A stretch of DNA of 49,151 nucleotides from an uncultured Oscillospiraceae bacterium (GCA_934446565.1 CAKSEO010000018.1:1-49151); one strand, 5' to 3'; positions 17,335 to 26,699 are shown, numbered from the stretch's first letter. Program-made: numbers and translations. Notes: generated by a model from the letters alone, not told the origin.

Positions 17335-18104
17335 ATTGCCTCCTGGATAAGTGTGGCGAGAATTGCCGCGCCAAGTTCTGCAAGTTCGCATATTTGCAGG
17401 AAATGTCCCTCAGTATCGCCAGTTATCCCACCGAAGATTTTATAGGAAGACAGACGGTATAACAGCAGCGAAATTCCTGCCGCCGCTGCTGCGGAAATTC
17501 CTGAAACAGGACTTGATAATACCATTCCGATTATTGAAAGTATTATTTCTGATGTCAGAATTATGATCGAATTTCGCTTGTGTGCCGGCTTAACAAAGCT
17601 CTGTAGCGTCCCATCCTTTTTGGCGCAGCGAAACGTGACTGCTGCAAGTCCGCTGAGCCCTCTTGACAGCACATATCCGAATGCAGAAACCAGCGCTGTA
17701 CTCATTCCGTCTAATTCGGTAAAGAGCGCGAATTGCAGAAGAAAATAAAGTATCGTGTAGATAACTGCAAACGAGCCGACATGCGGGTCGCTCATTATTT
17801 CTAGCTTTTTTTCCCTGGGAGAATACGACGACTTCGCGTCGATAACATCGCAAAAACCGTCCGCATGTATTCCACCGGTAATTACGATGGGCATAACGCA
17901 GCAGACCGCAGCATAAAGCCATTTTCCGATGTCCAGTATCCCGCATAGATAAGTCCAGAGGATCAATAGCGCGCCTATGACTATTCCAACGAACGGAAAC
18001 AGCGCGAGGGAATAGCGCCGGTTTTCCTCTTTCCACTCGACCTGCGGCATGGGAATGCGCGAATACATCAGAAATGCACAGGCGAGTGACTTCACAAGTT
18101 TCAT
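17331..18104 (-). CDS. cobS: Adenosylcobinamide-GDP ribazoletransferase (cobalamin synthase)
   Basis: Joins alpha-ribazole (phosphate) to adenosylcobinamide-GDP in the membrane. 257 residues, polytopic. The conserved LALFPFVGIVIGALL, GGIHADGFCDVIDAKSSYSPREKKLEIMSDPHVGSFAVIY block contains the acidic metal-binding residues. The C terminus has GGITGDTEGHFLQICEL. The start at 18104 overlaps the cobU stop (TAATG) behind AAAGGAAG; an in-frame ATG 42 bases upstream lies inside cobU and is less likely. Confidence 0.95.
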   Translation of the reverse strand: MKLVKSLACAFLMYSRIPMPQVEWKEENRRYSLALFPFVGIVIGALLILWTYLCGILDIGKWLYAAVCCVMPIVITGGIHADGFCDVIDAKSSYSPREKKLEIMSDPHVGSFAVIYTILYFLLQFALFTELDGMSTALVSAFGYVLSRGLSGLAAVTFRCAKKDGTLQSFVKPAHKRNSIIILTSEIILSIIGMVLSSPVSGISAAAAAGISLLLYRLSSYKIFGGITGDTEGHFLQICELAELGAAILATLIQEAI

Positions 18105-18628
18105 TACAAACTTCCTTTCTGTATCAGCGGTATGCCGCAGACGCACTCAATCACAGTGTCTGCAAGCTCTGCGACTTCCGAATTGAGCCGCGTCATAATG
18201 CGGATATAATCCATTGTTTCAGTGGGGTAATCTATACCGTCGGATGACACTTCGTTGGTGACTATGACAAGCTTACCGACCTGATCCGACAGGTTTTTTA
18301 ATCCGGATATCACTTTGTAAGATGGGTCTGTTATGCCATTTTGCGTAAACATTTCGTTGGCGCAAAGAGTAGTCAGGCATTCCAGCAGTGCGCAGCAGTC
18401 AGAACCGGTTGCTGGTAATTTTAACGTGTCAATATTTCTGGCGCGTTTTATCGTGTGGAATCCCTTTCCGCGGCGCATTTCTCTGTGTCGTGCGATCGCA
18501 CGGTGTGCGTCTTCGCCGTATGGCTCCATTGCTGCGATGTAGTATTTTTCACCATGAAAGCCATTAAGAAGTCCCTCAGCGATCGAGGATTTTCCGCATT
18601 TTGAGCCGCCGGTAAGCAGTGTTATCAT
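18104..18628 (-). CDS. cobU: Adenosylcobinamide kinase / adenosylcobinamide-phosphate guanylyltransferase
   Basis: Phosphorylates adenosylcobinamide and transfers GMP to it. 174 residues, full length. P-loop LLTGGSKCGKSS at the N terminus, KYYIAAMEPYGED, and ARHREMRRGKGFHTI with the His expected to carry GMP. The VTNEVSSDGIDYP block deviates from the usual NEVGxGIVP, whereas the short paralogue downstream keeps it better. ATGA overlap with cobT. Confidence 0.92.
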   Translation of the reverse strand: MITLLTGGSKCGKSSIAEGLLNGFHGEKYYIAAMEPYGEDAHRAIARHREMRRGKGFHTIKRARNIDTLKLPATGSDCCALLECLTTLCANEMFTQNGITDPSYKVISGLKNLSDQVGKLVIVTNEVSSDGIDYPTETMDYIRIMTRLNSEVAELADTVIECVCGIPLIQKGSL

Positions 18629-19653
18629 GATAATTCCTGATACCTTTCCAATTTCATGTCGTCAAAGCTGTGGGCGCCGTTGTAGACTGCAAGAGCGCCG
18701 TCCAGAAGTGGCAGCAGCATCACACCGCCCGTTCCCTCGCCGAGGTGGAATCCTGCAGTTATCGGGGCTTTCAGTCCTAGCTTTTCAAGCAGCAGCGGTG
18801 CGGCGGGCTCATTGGAAACGTGCGATGGAAGCATGAAGTTGTGACATCCGGGAGCTATCATTTCTGCTAGGCAAGCCGATACTGCGGATATCACCCCGTC
18901 GATTACGACAGGAATCCCGTATTGTGCGCCGCCGAGGAATAATCCCACCATTCCCGCAATGTCAAAACCGCCAATCTTTGACAACAGATCTAACGGGTCG
19001 TTTTTATCTGGCTGATTGACACTAACAGCACGTTTTATAACGGCGATTTTTCGGAGGAGCCCGGCACTGTCAAGTCCTGCGCCGCGCCCTGCCGCTTTTT
19101 CCGGAGTTATTCCGAGTATAACTGAGGCTATGGCCGCTGATGTGGTAGTGTTTCCGATTCCCATCTCGCCAGTGACGATGATGTCAGTTTTGCGTTGAGA
19201 AAGCTCGCGTGTTATCTGAATCCCGGAATTTATGGCGTCGCGAGCCTGTTCTTTTGTCATTGCCGGACCGGCGGCTATGTTTCCTGTTCCGTAAGCGACT
19301 TTGCGGTTAAGTACCCGATTGTCGTCAGTGTCGGAGGACATTCCGATATCGACAGCGACTACATCGACTCCGAATTGCTTCGCAAGCAGATTCACGCTTG
19401 ACCTGCCAAGTGCGATCTCCTTTGCAACGGAGGCAGTTACGCTGCTGTCAGACTGGCTGACACCCTCACTGACAACGCCGTTATCCGCACACATTATCAC
19501 AGCAGTTCTGTTGCTCAACGACACACATGGAGTTCTACGCATTCCCGCAATTTTTGAGATCATATCCTCGAGTAGACCAAGTCCGCCAAGCGGTTTGGCA
19601 ATACTGTTCCAATGGCGCATTGCAGCTGATTGTGAATCTATGTCAAATGTCAT
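18625..19653 (-). CDS. cobT: Nicotinate-nucleotide:dimethylbenzimidazole phosphoribosyltransferase
   Basis: Activates the lower ligand base (dimethylbenzimidazole or, in anaerobes, often another benzimidazole or purine) to its alpha-ribotide. 342 residues. Seen: LAKPLGGLGLLE-type start (IAKPLGGLGLLEDMI), MCADNGVV, GEMGIGNTTTSAAIA, and GEGTGGVMLLPLLDGA with the catalytic Glu at about residue 306. The ATG at 19653 has GGAGG in front; the open frame continues 81 codons upstream into cbiA, but that part is out-of-frame cbiA sequence. Overlaps cbiA by 11 bp. No gene for making a lower ligand base lies in the window. Confidence 0.95.
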   Translation of the reverse strand: MTFDIDSQSAAMRHWNSIAKPLGGLGLLEDMISKIAGMRRTPCVSLSNRTAVIMCADNGVVSEGVSQSDSSVTASVAKEIALGRSSVNLLAKQFGVDVVAVDIGMSSDTDDNRVLNRKVAYGTGNIAAGPAMTKEQARDAINSGIQITRELSQRKTDIIVTGEMGIGNTTTSAAIASVILGITPEKAAGRGAGLDSAGLLRKIAVIKRAVSVNQPDKNDPLDLLSKIGGFDIAGMVGLFLGGAQYGIPVVIDGVISAVSACLAEMIAPGCHNFMLPSHVSNEPAAPLLLEKLGLKAPITAGFHLGEGTGGVMLLPLLDGALAVYNGAHSFDDMKLERYQELS

Positions 19654-20992
19654 TTTTACCTCCGAATTTTGCACAGGCCCGAATAAATCGTTCAGCGGCA
19701 GTGATGTCGGCGTAGAAGTAAAGATGTGGAAATCCTGCGTACATTGTTTGTGTGGCATGAACGCATTCCCACTGCTTCCCATTGCTTTCCTTGACCGCTG
19801 TGAAGCTATTTCCGCAGCAGCTGCTGTCCCAGTAATGGAATTCGTGAGCCGGAATAGTTTCACCTTTTTCACATAGCATGCTGCTTTCATTAGCATGAAG
19901 TTTTACATATCCGAAACGCTGCAATTTTGGCGTGGAGTATGTTCCCCCTGGAATAACTCCAGCAAGTTTGTAGTCTGTTCCACTCTCAGATACAAGCGTT
20001 TCGTGTAAATACATGAACCCGCCGCACTCTGCAATAACGGGCATGCCGCTTTCAATGCTGCTTCTGACTGAATTGAGCATTTTAACATTCCTTGAGAGTT
20101 TGTCTGCAAATAACTCTGGATATCCGCCGCACAGAATGAGCCCGTCTGTATTTTCGGGAATTCTCTCATCCTCCAGCGGAGAGAAGTATTGTATTTCGGC
20201 TCCAAGTCGTTCCAGAAAGCGTATATTATCGCTGTAGATAAAGGAAAATGCGGCGTCACGCGCTATTGAAATTCTTACATTTGATTTGTGATATTTCCGA
20301 ATTTCAGCCAGGTCAAGAAGCTGCGGCATTTCTGACATTTTCAGCAGTTTGTCAAGGTCGATATATTGCTCCGCTTTTTCTGCGAGAAGTTTCGTTTTTT
20401 TCTTCAATTCAGAAACTCCGTCCGGAGTTATCAATCCAAGTTTGCGGCTCTCTAATGCGGCATCCTCACATTTGGGAAAGCAGCCGAGAAATTCTGTGTC
20501 ACATTCTTTACAGAGCTCTTTGACCTCTGGGATGAGCTCCTGCGGAAGTCGGTTGAAAATAAAGCCGACTATTCTATTCGGTTTCCGGAAATTCAGAAAA
20601 CCACTCATCACTGCACCGATGGATGTGCTCATTCCCTTACAGTCGATGACGATCACCGAGGGACAGTCAACATCCATCGAAACCGCATGGGAACTGGCTT
20701 TTTCGCTTATTCCATCGTAGTATCCCATGACTCCTTCGATAACCGAAATATCCGCTTCCGCGCTGTTATCAGCAAGGAGCCGTCTGAGCATTTTCCCATC
20801 GCAGAAATATCCGTCCAGATTGTGTGAATCGGTTCCTATAACGCTTTTGTGGAACATCGGGTCGATGTAATCCGGTCCGCATTTAAATGAGGCAACATGC
20901 AGTCCACGGTCAACAAGAGCCTGCAAAATCGCGCAGACCACTGTTGTTTTTCCGCAGCCGCTGTTTGTTCCGGCAATCATTATTCTGCGCAT
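19643..20992 (-). CDS. cbiA: Cobyrinic acid a,c-diamide synthase
   Basis: First amidation of the corrin ring, on the a and c acetate side chains, with glutamine and ATP. 449 residues. P-loop GTNSGCGKTT (8-17), FKCGPDYIDP and VIEGVMGYYDG in the synthetase domain. The amidotransferase domain has LILCGGYPELFA and nucleophile Cys323 in AECGGFMYL, with HEFHYW near the C terminus. Same superfamily as CbiP, but shorter. Overlaps cbiET by 13 bp and cobT by 11 bp. Confidence 0.96.
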   Translation of the reverse strand: MRRIMIAGTNSGCGKTTVVCAILQALVDRGLHVASFKCGPDYIDPMFHKSVIGTDSHNLDGYFCDGKMLRRLLADNSAEADISVIEGVMGYYDGISEKASSHAVSMDVDCPSVIVIDCKGMSTSIGAVMSGFLNFRKPNRIVGFIFNRLPQELIPEVKELCKECDTEFLGCFPKCEDAALESRKLGLITPDGVSELKKKTKLLAEKAEQYIDLDKLLKMSEMPQLLDLAEIRKYHKSNVRISIARDAAFSFIYSDNIRFLERLGAEIQYFSPLEDERIPENTDGLILCGGYPELFADKLSRNVKMLNSVRSSIESGMPVIAECGGFMYLHETLVSESGTDYKLAGVIPGGTYSTPKLQRFGYVKLHANESSMLCEKGETIPAHEFHYWDSSCCGNSFTAVKESNGKQWECVHATQTMYAGFPHLYFYADITAAERFIRACAKFGGKNDI

Positions 20993-22185
20993 TTTTCCGC
21001 TCCTTTTATGATGAATACGGGATTTTCGGCTGACAACATTGTGTGACTGCCTAACTTCCGAGTTCTTGTGATGGAGACCTGAGTTATTTCGGGGTCAATA
21101 CCTTTTTCCGCAAAAATCTCAGTGGTTTCATGCAGCGTTTCCAGTGATACAGCTGTGACTACGATCACTGCCGAGGGATTTTTATTTAGTGCTGTTGATA
21201 CTATTCCGCGAAGCTCACCGCCTGAACCTCCGATAAACACTTTGTCCGGGGGCGGGAAGTCCATTATATTTTCGAGCGCTGAGCCTGATCTTACATTGAT
21301 ATTATCGCATTTGAATTTCACACAATTTTGTTTTGTGAGTTCTGACGCCTCTGATTTGATGTCAATTGCGTGGACAGTTCCGTTGTAGCATTGCAGTGCC
21401 ATTTCAATGGAAACGGAACCTGTTCCGCAGCCGATATCCCAGACGGTATCATCTGGGGATATTCCGAGCTTTGAAATTACTATCGAGCGCACCTCTGATT
21501 TTGTCATGGGGACTTTTCCGCGGGTGAATTCTTCATCGGGAATCCCGGAACGAATGTAAGTTTCCGGCATAGGATTTTCGGTCAGCAGAACCGAAAGAGG
21601 GTCGGTAGCGACGTTGGTAAAATCAGCAGCATATCCCGTTAAAATGCGTTCCTGCGGGTACCCAAGACATTCGCCGATGTGAACGGTCAGCCCGCCAAGA
21701 CCATATTCACAAAGCCGTTCGCAAACCTCACGCGCACCAAGTTTCCCACCGAGCAGGAAAAAACATCTGTGATATCTTGCGGCATTCCTTGCAATGTTGG
21801 AGGAGATCCCGTGGAGATTCACGGTGGGGATATCCTGCCAGGGGATCTGCAATTTTCCGCAGAGGTAAACCGGCGAGGATATACCGCATATGACTTCCGC
21901 CTGGACGCACTCGGGAAGCGCTTTCAGAAGCCTTTCCGCGCCGCTGAAATATCCGCAGTCTCCGGACATCAGAACAGCGAAACGCTCATGCTCTGAGCCC
22001 TGGATATGATCAGAGATCTCCTTGCTGTTCCAGCTTGTGAATTCATATTTACCAAGCCCGGAAAATGGCGTTAGCATGCGCTTAGCTCCGATAAGGCAGT
22101 CTGCGGCAGTGATAGCTGTATACGCCTGTTTGGTAAGGGTTTCGTGACCATCCATTCCTATCCCGATGATGTAGACTTTTTTCAT
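20980..22185 (-). CDS. cbiET: Fused cobalt-precorrin-7 C5- and cobalt-precorrin-6B C15-methyltransferase
   Basis: A fusion of 401 residues. The N-terminal ~200 residues are CbiE, a tetrapyrrole methylase (IIGIGMDG start, LMSGDCGYFSGAERL). The C-terminal ~190 residues are CbiT, a class I SAM methyltransferase with VWDIGCGTGSVSIEMA near 248-263, which also decarboxylates the acetate at C12. The same fusion occurs as CobL in aerobic species. Start overlaps the cbiJ stop (ATGA). Confidence 0.95.
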   Translation of the reverse strand: MKKVYIIGIGMDGHETLTKQAYTAITAADCLIGAKRMLTPFSGLGKYEFTSWNSKEISDHIQGSEHERFAVLMSGDCGYFSGAERLLKALPECVQAEVICGISSPVYLCGKLQIPWQDIPTVNLHGISSNIARNAARYHRCFFLLGGKLGAREVCERLCEYGLGGLTVHIGECLGYPQERILTGYAADFTNVATDPLSVLLTENPMPETYIRSGIPDEEFTRGKVPMTKSEVRSIVISKLGISPDDTVWDIGCGTGSVSIEMALQCYNGTVHAIDIKSEASELTKQNCVKFKCDNINVRSGSALENIMDFPPPDKVFIGGSGGELRGIVSTALNKNPSAVIVVTAVSLETLHETTEIFAEKGIDPEITQVSITRTRKLGSHTMLSAENPVFIIKGAEKCAE

Positions 22186-22931
22186 TTTTTCTCCGTTTCG
22201 AGGTACTTTTTTATCTGGCCGAGTGAGTGACCTTGTTCAGGAGGTCGCCGTAGAGTGACAAGCTCGATTCCGCATTGTAATGCCGCCTGCGCCTTTTCTG
22301 GAAACCCTCCCGCAGCGCCGCTTTCCTTAGTCACTAAAATTTCAGCACCTGCTTGTTTTATATGTGCTGAATTTTGAGAGATCGTGAACGGCCCTTTCTC
22401 AAGGATAACATTTTGCGGTTGGAAGCCCAACTCTGCGCAGCGTTCCGCAGCGCCGTCTGCAGGAAGTATCCTGACTGTCAGGCGCGTCTGAAAATTACGA
22501 ACTTTGGTGTATTCCGCAAGAGAATTTCCACCAGTGGTTATCAGGGCTTTTTTGTCGTTCTGATTCAGATATTCAACAATTTCTGAAATGCTGTTGAAAA
22601 GTTTTCCGCAGGGAGCGTCATCTTCCTCGCGCAGTAGCCGGATATAACGAATCCCGGTTTCAGAACAGGCAGCTTTTAAGTTTGCGGAAATATTTCTGGC
22701 AAAAGGATGGGTCGCGTCGATGACTACGGAATAATCGCCATTTTTGAACAGGAATTTAATTTCCTGTTCATCAAGCTTACCGACGAGTTCTCGAATAAAT
22801 CGCGATCGTGGGAGAAGTTCCGCGCCGTAGTCCGTTGTGACGCTGACCGCCGCGTTAATGCTGTTTTCAGCACAGAATTCCGCAAGCAGTCTGCCCTCTG
22901 TCGTGCCGCCGAAAATGAGAATTTCAGACAT
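22182..22931 (-). CDS. cbiJ: Cobalt-precorrin-6A reductase
   Basis: Reduces the macrocycle of cobalt-precorrin-6A with NAD(P)H. 249 residues. The N-terminal nucleotide-binding pattern ILIFGGTTEGRLLAEF and the VIDATHPFA motif are diagnostic, followed by KALITTGGNSLAEY and a C-terminal VTKESGAAGGFPEKAQAAL. The ATG at 22931 follows GAGGGG; an earlier in-frame ATG lies within cbiH. 8-bp overlap with cbiH. Confidence 0.93.
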   Translation of the reverse strand: MSEILIFGGTTEGRLLAEFCAENSINAAVSVTTDYGAELLPRSRFIRELVGKLDEQEIKFLFKNGDYSVVIDATHPFARNISANLKAACSETGIRYIRLLREEDDAPCGKLFNSISEIVEYLNQNDKKALITTGGNSLAEYTKVRNFQTRLTVRILPADGAAERCAELGFQPQNVILEKGPFTISQNSAHIKQAGAEILVTKESGAAGGFPEKAQAALQCGIELVTLRRPPEQGHSLGQIKKYLETEKK

Positions 22932-23652
22932 TTCTGTAACCCCTCGGAGTGACCATCCTGTCATTTATACGCCGGGTAGTGCTGCTTCCGATGAACACGG
23001 TGCTGAACATATCTACCTGAGTATCACGCAATTCTGAAAGTGTCAAAACTCGGCAGGAACATCCATCCCGCCCGATGTTACGTGCGATGCCGCAAACGGT
23101 ATCCGGTGACTTTTGCTCAAGCAGGATATCGCAGGCTTTCGCTAGGAAGTCTGCGCGCTTTTTTGAGGAGGGATTGTACAGCGCGATCGCGAAATCTCCC
23201 GCAGCTGCGGCGCGAAGTCGTTTTTCGATGAGCTCCCACGGGGTCAGCAGGTCCGAAAGGCTGATGACTACAAAATCGTGACCCAGCGGCGCGCCGAGCA
23301 ACGCACCGCCGCTGAGCGCTGCGGTAACGCCGGGTACTACTTCAATTTTGACTTCGGGGAAATCCACGGAAAGCTCCAGCGCAAGTCCAGCCATTCCGTA
23401 AACGCCGCTGTCGCCGCTGCAAACAAGTGATACTGTCTTTCCGCTCTGGGCTTCTTCCAGCGCCATTCTGACGCGCTCTACCTCGCTTTTCATGCCAGTT
23501 GCCAGGTAGTTTTTATCTGGGAAGATCCCACGCAGCAGATCCACATAGACCGTGTATCCCACTACGATATCGCTTTCAAGTATCGCGGTGCGCGAGTCCA
23601 ATGTCATTCCGCCGGCGTTTCCGGCACCCATTCCGACAATATAAAGTTTCAT
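22924..23652 (-). CDS. cbiH: Cobalt-precorrin-3 C17-methyltransferase (ring-contracting)
   Basis: 242 residues. Catalyses C17 methylation with ring contraction, giving cobalt-precorrin-4. Seen: IVGMGAGNAGGMTLDSR start, VVGYTVYVDL, LVCSGDSGVYGMAGL, GVTAALSGGALLGAPLGHDFVVISLSDLLTPWELIEKRL and FAIALYNPSSKKR, all characteristic of CbiH/CobJ rather than other tetrapyrrole methylases. ATGA overlap with cbiG. Confidence 0.95.
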   Translation of the reverse strand: MKLYIVGMGAGNAGGMTLDSRTAILESDIVVGYTVYVDLLRGIFPDKNYLATGMKSEVERVRMALEEAQSGKTVSLVCSGDSGVYGMAGLALELSVDFPEVKIEVVPGVTAALSGGALLGAPLGHDFVVISLSDLLTPWELIEKRLRAAAAGDFAIALYNPSSKKRADFLAKACDILLEQKSPDTVCGIARNIGRDGCSCRVLTLSELRDTQVDMFSTVFIGSSTTRRINDRMVTPRGYRNV

Positions 23653-24677
23653 TCCTGTTTCCGGCTGAAATCTATCAGCACGTTCCTTTCCGCCGCTGCA
23701 ACGGTCACTCCGTTTGCGGCTGTTTTCCCTATAATAATCGCATTTCCGCCGAGCGCTGCACTGCGTTCGCAGACGTTCCCAACGCCTACTGTTTGTTCTA
23801 CGAATTCTGACACTGAAAAGCTGCCTGGAACTGCTTGCAGCTGTTCAGCCGTATAGGTTTTGAGGGGAACTTTCAGCGTTTCGCAAAGCTGTAAAATGCA
23901 CGGTTCATGCGCCTTGCGGTCGATCGTTGCCACTTCGCATATACGTTTTATCTGCGTTTCTGAGAGTGTGTTTTTCAGCAACGATTCCAGCGCGGAATAT
24001 TCCGCGTTTTTTTTGCATCCAACGCCCAGGATGATGTTTTTCGGAGCCATGTTAAGCGTGACCTCAAACGGTTTTTCTGAAATGTCCCGGGAAATTCGTA
24101 TGCCGTACTTTCCGGTTTTGCCGCTGGTCATTTCCATGGGAATATTAACGCACTCGATGTCAGAATACAATAATATTTTATCATTGCGGAGCACCGCTGC
24201 AGCAATTTCTTTTGCTGCTCTGAAATCATTAAAGTACAGATGATTTGCTGCTGCAAAGCAGTCCGGTGAGAATTTTTGTCCGGTATCTGTAGCGGTGGTA
24301 ATGACAGCCTGCGCGCCGATAGCAGCGGCGATTTTTTCGGTCAGCCGGTTAGCGCCGCCGATGTGCCCGGAAAGCAGCGATATAGCGAATTTCCCACAGT
24401 CGTCCAACACCACTACAGCCGGGTCGATCTGCTTGGAGTGTATCATCGGAGCTATCGCTCGCACTGCTATCCCGCAGGCGCAGACGAATACCAGCGCGTC
24501 AAATTCCGGGAAAATCTCAGCGACCTTTTGCGACAGATTTCCGAATGAAACAGCGCCTTCCGACGGGTACCTTTCAAAGCAGAACCGCGTTGATTCCCAC
24601 TGCGGGAAAAGCGCGTCGGCAATGCGCTCGGAAAGTTCCGTGCCGCGCTGCGTTACCGAGAATAGGGCGGCTTTCAT
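23649..24677 (-). CDS. cbiG: Cobalt-precorrin-5A hydrolase
   Basis: Opens the delta-lactone and releases acetaldehyde, a step specific to the anaerobic pathway. 342 residues. N-terminal CbiG_N-like region with FVCACGIAVRAIAP, VVVLDDCGKFAISLLSGHIGGANRLTEKIA and TTATDTGQKFSPD. The C-terminal domain begins ILGVGCKKN. Its presence, with cbiD and cbiK, fixes the pathway as the cobalt-early anaerobic one. ATGA overlap with cbiF. Confidence 0.95.
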   Translation of the reverse strand: MKAALFSVTQRGTELSERIADALFPQWESTRFCFERYPSEGAVSFGNLSQKVAEIFPEFDALVFVCACGIAVRAIAPMIHSKQIDPAVVVLDDCGKFAISLLSGHIGGANRLTEKIAAAIGAQAVITTATDTGQKFSPDCFAAANHLYFNDFRAAKEIAAAVLRNDKILLYSDIECVNIPMEMTSGKTGKYGIRISRDISEKPFEVTLNMAPKNIILGVGCKKNAEYSALESLLKNTLSETQIKRICEVATIDRKAHEPCILQLCETLKVPLKTYTAEQLQAVPGSFSVSEFVEQTVGVGNVCERSAALGGNAIIIGKTAANGVTVAAAERNVLIDFSRKQE

Positions 24678-25453
24678 GACTGCTCCTTTGCTGTAGAACC
24701 TGGTTTCGCTGTGCGGAACTCCGTAGAGAATCCGCTGTCGTAGAGCTTGGAAAGATCGTAATCGCTGCCGAGAAAGTTGCCGACAGTGATCAGCGCAGTT
24801 TTGCGAATGTCATTTTTCATCGCGGTTTCTGCAAGTGTTCCTACGGTGCAGCGGCAGACCTTTTCGTCCTGCCAGCTTGCCTTGTAAACTATCGCGGCGG
24901 GGGTGCCGGCGGAGTATCCTCCGTTGATCAGCCGTGCGGAAAGCTCCTCGAGCATTCCCGTGCTTAGGAAAATCACCATCGTTGAGCCGTGAGCCGCGAG
25001 AGATTCGATGCTTTCGCGCTCCGGGACTGGAGTGCGCCCAGCCATCCGCGTTATAATTACTGTCTGGCTGACGGCGGGGAGGGTGTATTCCGCGCGGAGA
25101 GCCGCAGCGGCTCCGCAGAAGCTGCTCACTCCGGGGCAGACTGCATATTCGATACCAAGCGCGTCCAACCTGTCCATCTGTTCGCGAATTGCTCCGTAAA
25201 GGCATGGGTCGCCGGTGTGGAGCCTGACTGTCTTTTTCCCGGAGGATTCAGCGGAGACTATAACGGAGATGACCTCGTCTAGTGTCATCAGGGCGCTGTT
25301 GTGCACCTCGCAGCCGGGTTTTGCGTATTCCAGCAACTCTGGATTAACGAGCGACCCCGCGTAAATTATGACATCCGCCTGCTGGATAAGTTTCAGCCCG
25401 CGCAGTGTTATCAGGTCTTTTGCGCCGCAGCCAGCGCCTACGAAATCAACCAT
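24674..25453 (-). CDS. cbiF: Cobalt-precorrin-4 C11-methyltransferase
   Basis: 259 residues, tetrapyrrole methylase fold. Seen: FVGAGCGAKDLITLRGLKLIQQADVIIYAGSLVNPELL start, RLHTGDPCLYGAIREQ, CPGVSSFCGAAAAL and RTPVPERESIESLAAHGSTMVIFLS, all diagnostic of CbiF/CobM. It uses S-adenosylmethionine. Overlaps cbiD by 8 bp. Confidence 0.95.
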   Translation of the reverse strand: MVDFVGAGCGAKDLITLRGLKLIQQADVIIYAGSLVNPELLEYAKPGCEVHNSALMTLDEVISVIVSAESSGKKTVRLHTGDPCLYGAIREQMDRLDALGIEYAVCPGVSSFCGAAAALRAEYTLPAVSQTVIITRMAGRTPVPERESIESLAAHGSTMVIFLSTGMLEELSARLINGGYSAGTPAAIVYKASWQDEKVCRCTVGTLAETAMKNDIRKTALITVGNFLGSDYDLSKLYDSGFSTEFRTAKPGSTAKEQS

Positions 25454-26582
25454 TGTATTCCTCCGAGATCATCTTCATTATACCATCGGCAGACGGCGTA
25501 TTTACCAGTATCCCGAACTTGTCTGAGAACATCACCGCGCCGATCGGGAGCGTATTTTTCACTTTTGCCGAGAGATAGTATTCCGCACGTTTACCGAGGA
25601 TCTCCATTGCTTTTTCAAGCGTGCCTGTCTCTTTAAGCAGTGCGATGGCTGCGTCCGCAGTTACGCAATCCGTTATCTTTTTAAGCGTTTTCGGGTCGGT
25701 TCCGGCGAGCAGTCCGCATGTGACTAGTACTTCCATTCTGCCGTCAGCCTGCGCGGAGTGGGTGTTCATTATCCCCGCGCCGAGTTTCACCATCTTTCCG
25801 ATGTGTCCGATGATGAGTATGCGTTCAAATCCGTACTCCATTGCCGCGTCGATGGCGTCGCCGATGAAGTTGCTGCACGTAACGCACCTGTCCAATGCGA
25901 ACGGCATGTTTCGCTGAATGAAACTCTGGCTGTAATTCCCGAGGGTCAGCAGCAGGTTTCGGCAGCCCTCCTCGCGGCGCATGCGCTCTTCGAGCCGGAT
26001 AGTGTCAACCAGTGCAGAATTACTCATCGGCTCGACTATCCCGGTGGTTCCTATGACGGAAATACCGCCTACGATCCCCATGCGCGGGTTGTAAGTCTTT
26101 GCGGCTATTTCCGCTCCTTTTGGAATAGATATCACCACGCGGAACCCGCCGTGGTAGTCGTACTGCTCCGCCGCTTCTGACACCGCCGCCGCGATCATCT
26201 TCCGTGGGACGGAGTTTATCGCCGCAGCCCCCGGCGGCTGGTCAAGTCCGGGCTTGGTGACTTTTCCGATGCCGTCGCCGCCGTCTATCGTGATATCGCT
26301 TCCGGTCAGCTCGACCCGGGCGCAGACCTCGATACCGTTGGTTATATCCGGGTCGTCTCCGCTGTCCTTTATTACTGAGCACAGCGCGGAATCTGCGGAT
26401 ATCTCACAGCGCTCCACCGGGATTTCCAACATTATCCCTTTGGGCGTGAGCAGCTCCACATGCTCTGTCGGAGCTCCGGACAGAACGGCGGTCGCCGCAG
26501 CCTTTGCCGCTGCCGCCGCGCAGCTTCCCGTGGTAAATCCGCAGCGCAGTTTTTCGCCCGACCTGTATACGAATCTGTCCAT
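25446..26582 (-). CDS. cbiD: Cobalt-precorrin-5B C1-methyltransferase
   Basis: 378 residues, first gene of the operon. The N terminus RCGFTTGSCAAAAAKAAA is the family signature, followed by GDDPDITNGIEV, TKPGLDQPPGAAAINSVPR and, later, GIVGGISVIGTTGIVEPMS and GHIGKMVKLGAGIMNTHS. The ATG at 26582 is preceded by GGAGG at ten bases; a GTG two codons earlier sits only four bases from the same site and is possible. The leader carries two terminators and a cobalamin riboswitch, so this start is the control point of the whole pathway. Confidence 0.95.
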   Translation of the reverse strand: MDRFVYRSGEKLRCGFTTGSCAAAAAKAAATAVLSGAPTEHVELLTPKGIMLEIPVERCEISADSALCSVIKDSGDDPDITNGIEVCARVELTGSDITIDGGDGIGKVTKPGLDQPPGAAAINSVPRKMIAAAVSEAAEQYDYHGGFRVVISIPKGAEIAAKTYNPRMGIVGGISVIGTTGIVEPMSNSALVDTIRLEERMRREEGCRNLLLTLGNYSQSFIQRNMPFALDRCVTCSNFIGDAIDAAMEYGFERILIIGHIGKMVKLGAGIMNTHSAQADGRMEVLVTCGLLAGTDPKTLKKITDCVTADAAIALLKETGTLEKAMEILGKRAEYYLSAKVKNTLPIGAVMFSDKFGILVNTPSADGIMKMISEEYNG

Positions 26583-26600
26583 TGTCACGTGACCTCCAGA

Positions 26601-26629
26601 AAAGAAAAACCGTGTACCAGAGCACACGG
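26601..26629 (-). terminator. Second terminator in the cbiD leader
   Basis: Minus-strand stem CCGTGT/ACACGG with a GCTCTGGT loop, then TTTTTCTTT. It ends only about ten bases before the cbiD ribosome-binding site, so it may also affect translation. Confidence 0.6.
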
Positions 26630-26637
26630 ATAAGCAC

Positions 26638-26665
26638 GCAAAAAACAGCCGGACGCCGCCCGGCA
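26638..26665 (-). terminator. First terminator in the cbiD leader
   Basis: Minus-strand stem GCCGG/CCGGC with a GCGGCGT loop, then TGTTTTTTG. It begins about 40 bases after the riboswitch core and is the likely expression platform. Confidence 0.7.
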
Positions 26666-26699
26666 TTTTTGCACACCTCCGTCGCTCGCAGAGCTGCGC

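Noticed and set aside
19654..19896. 81-codon upstream extension of CobT
   Set aside because: It overlaps cbiA in another frame and has no CobT similarity; GGAGG marks the ATG at 19653.
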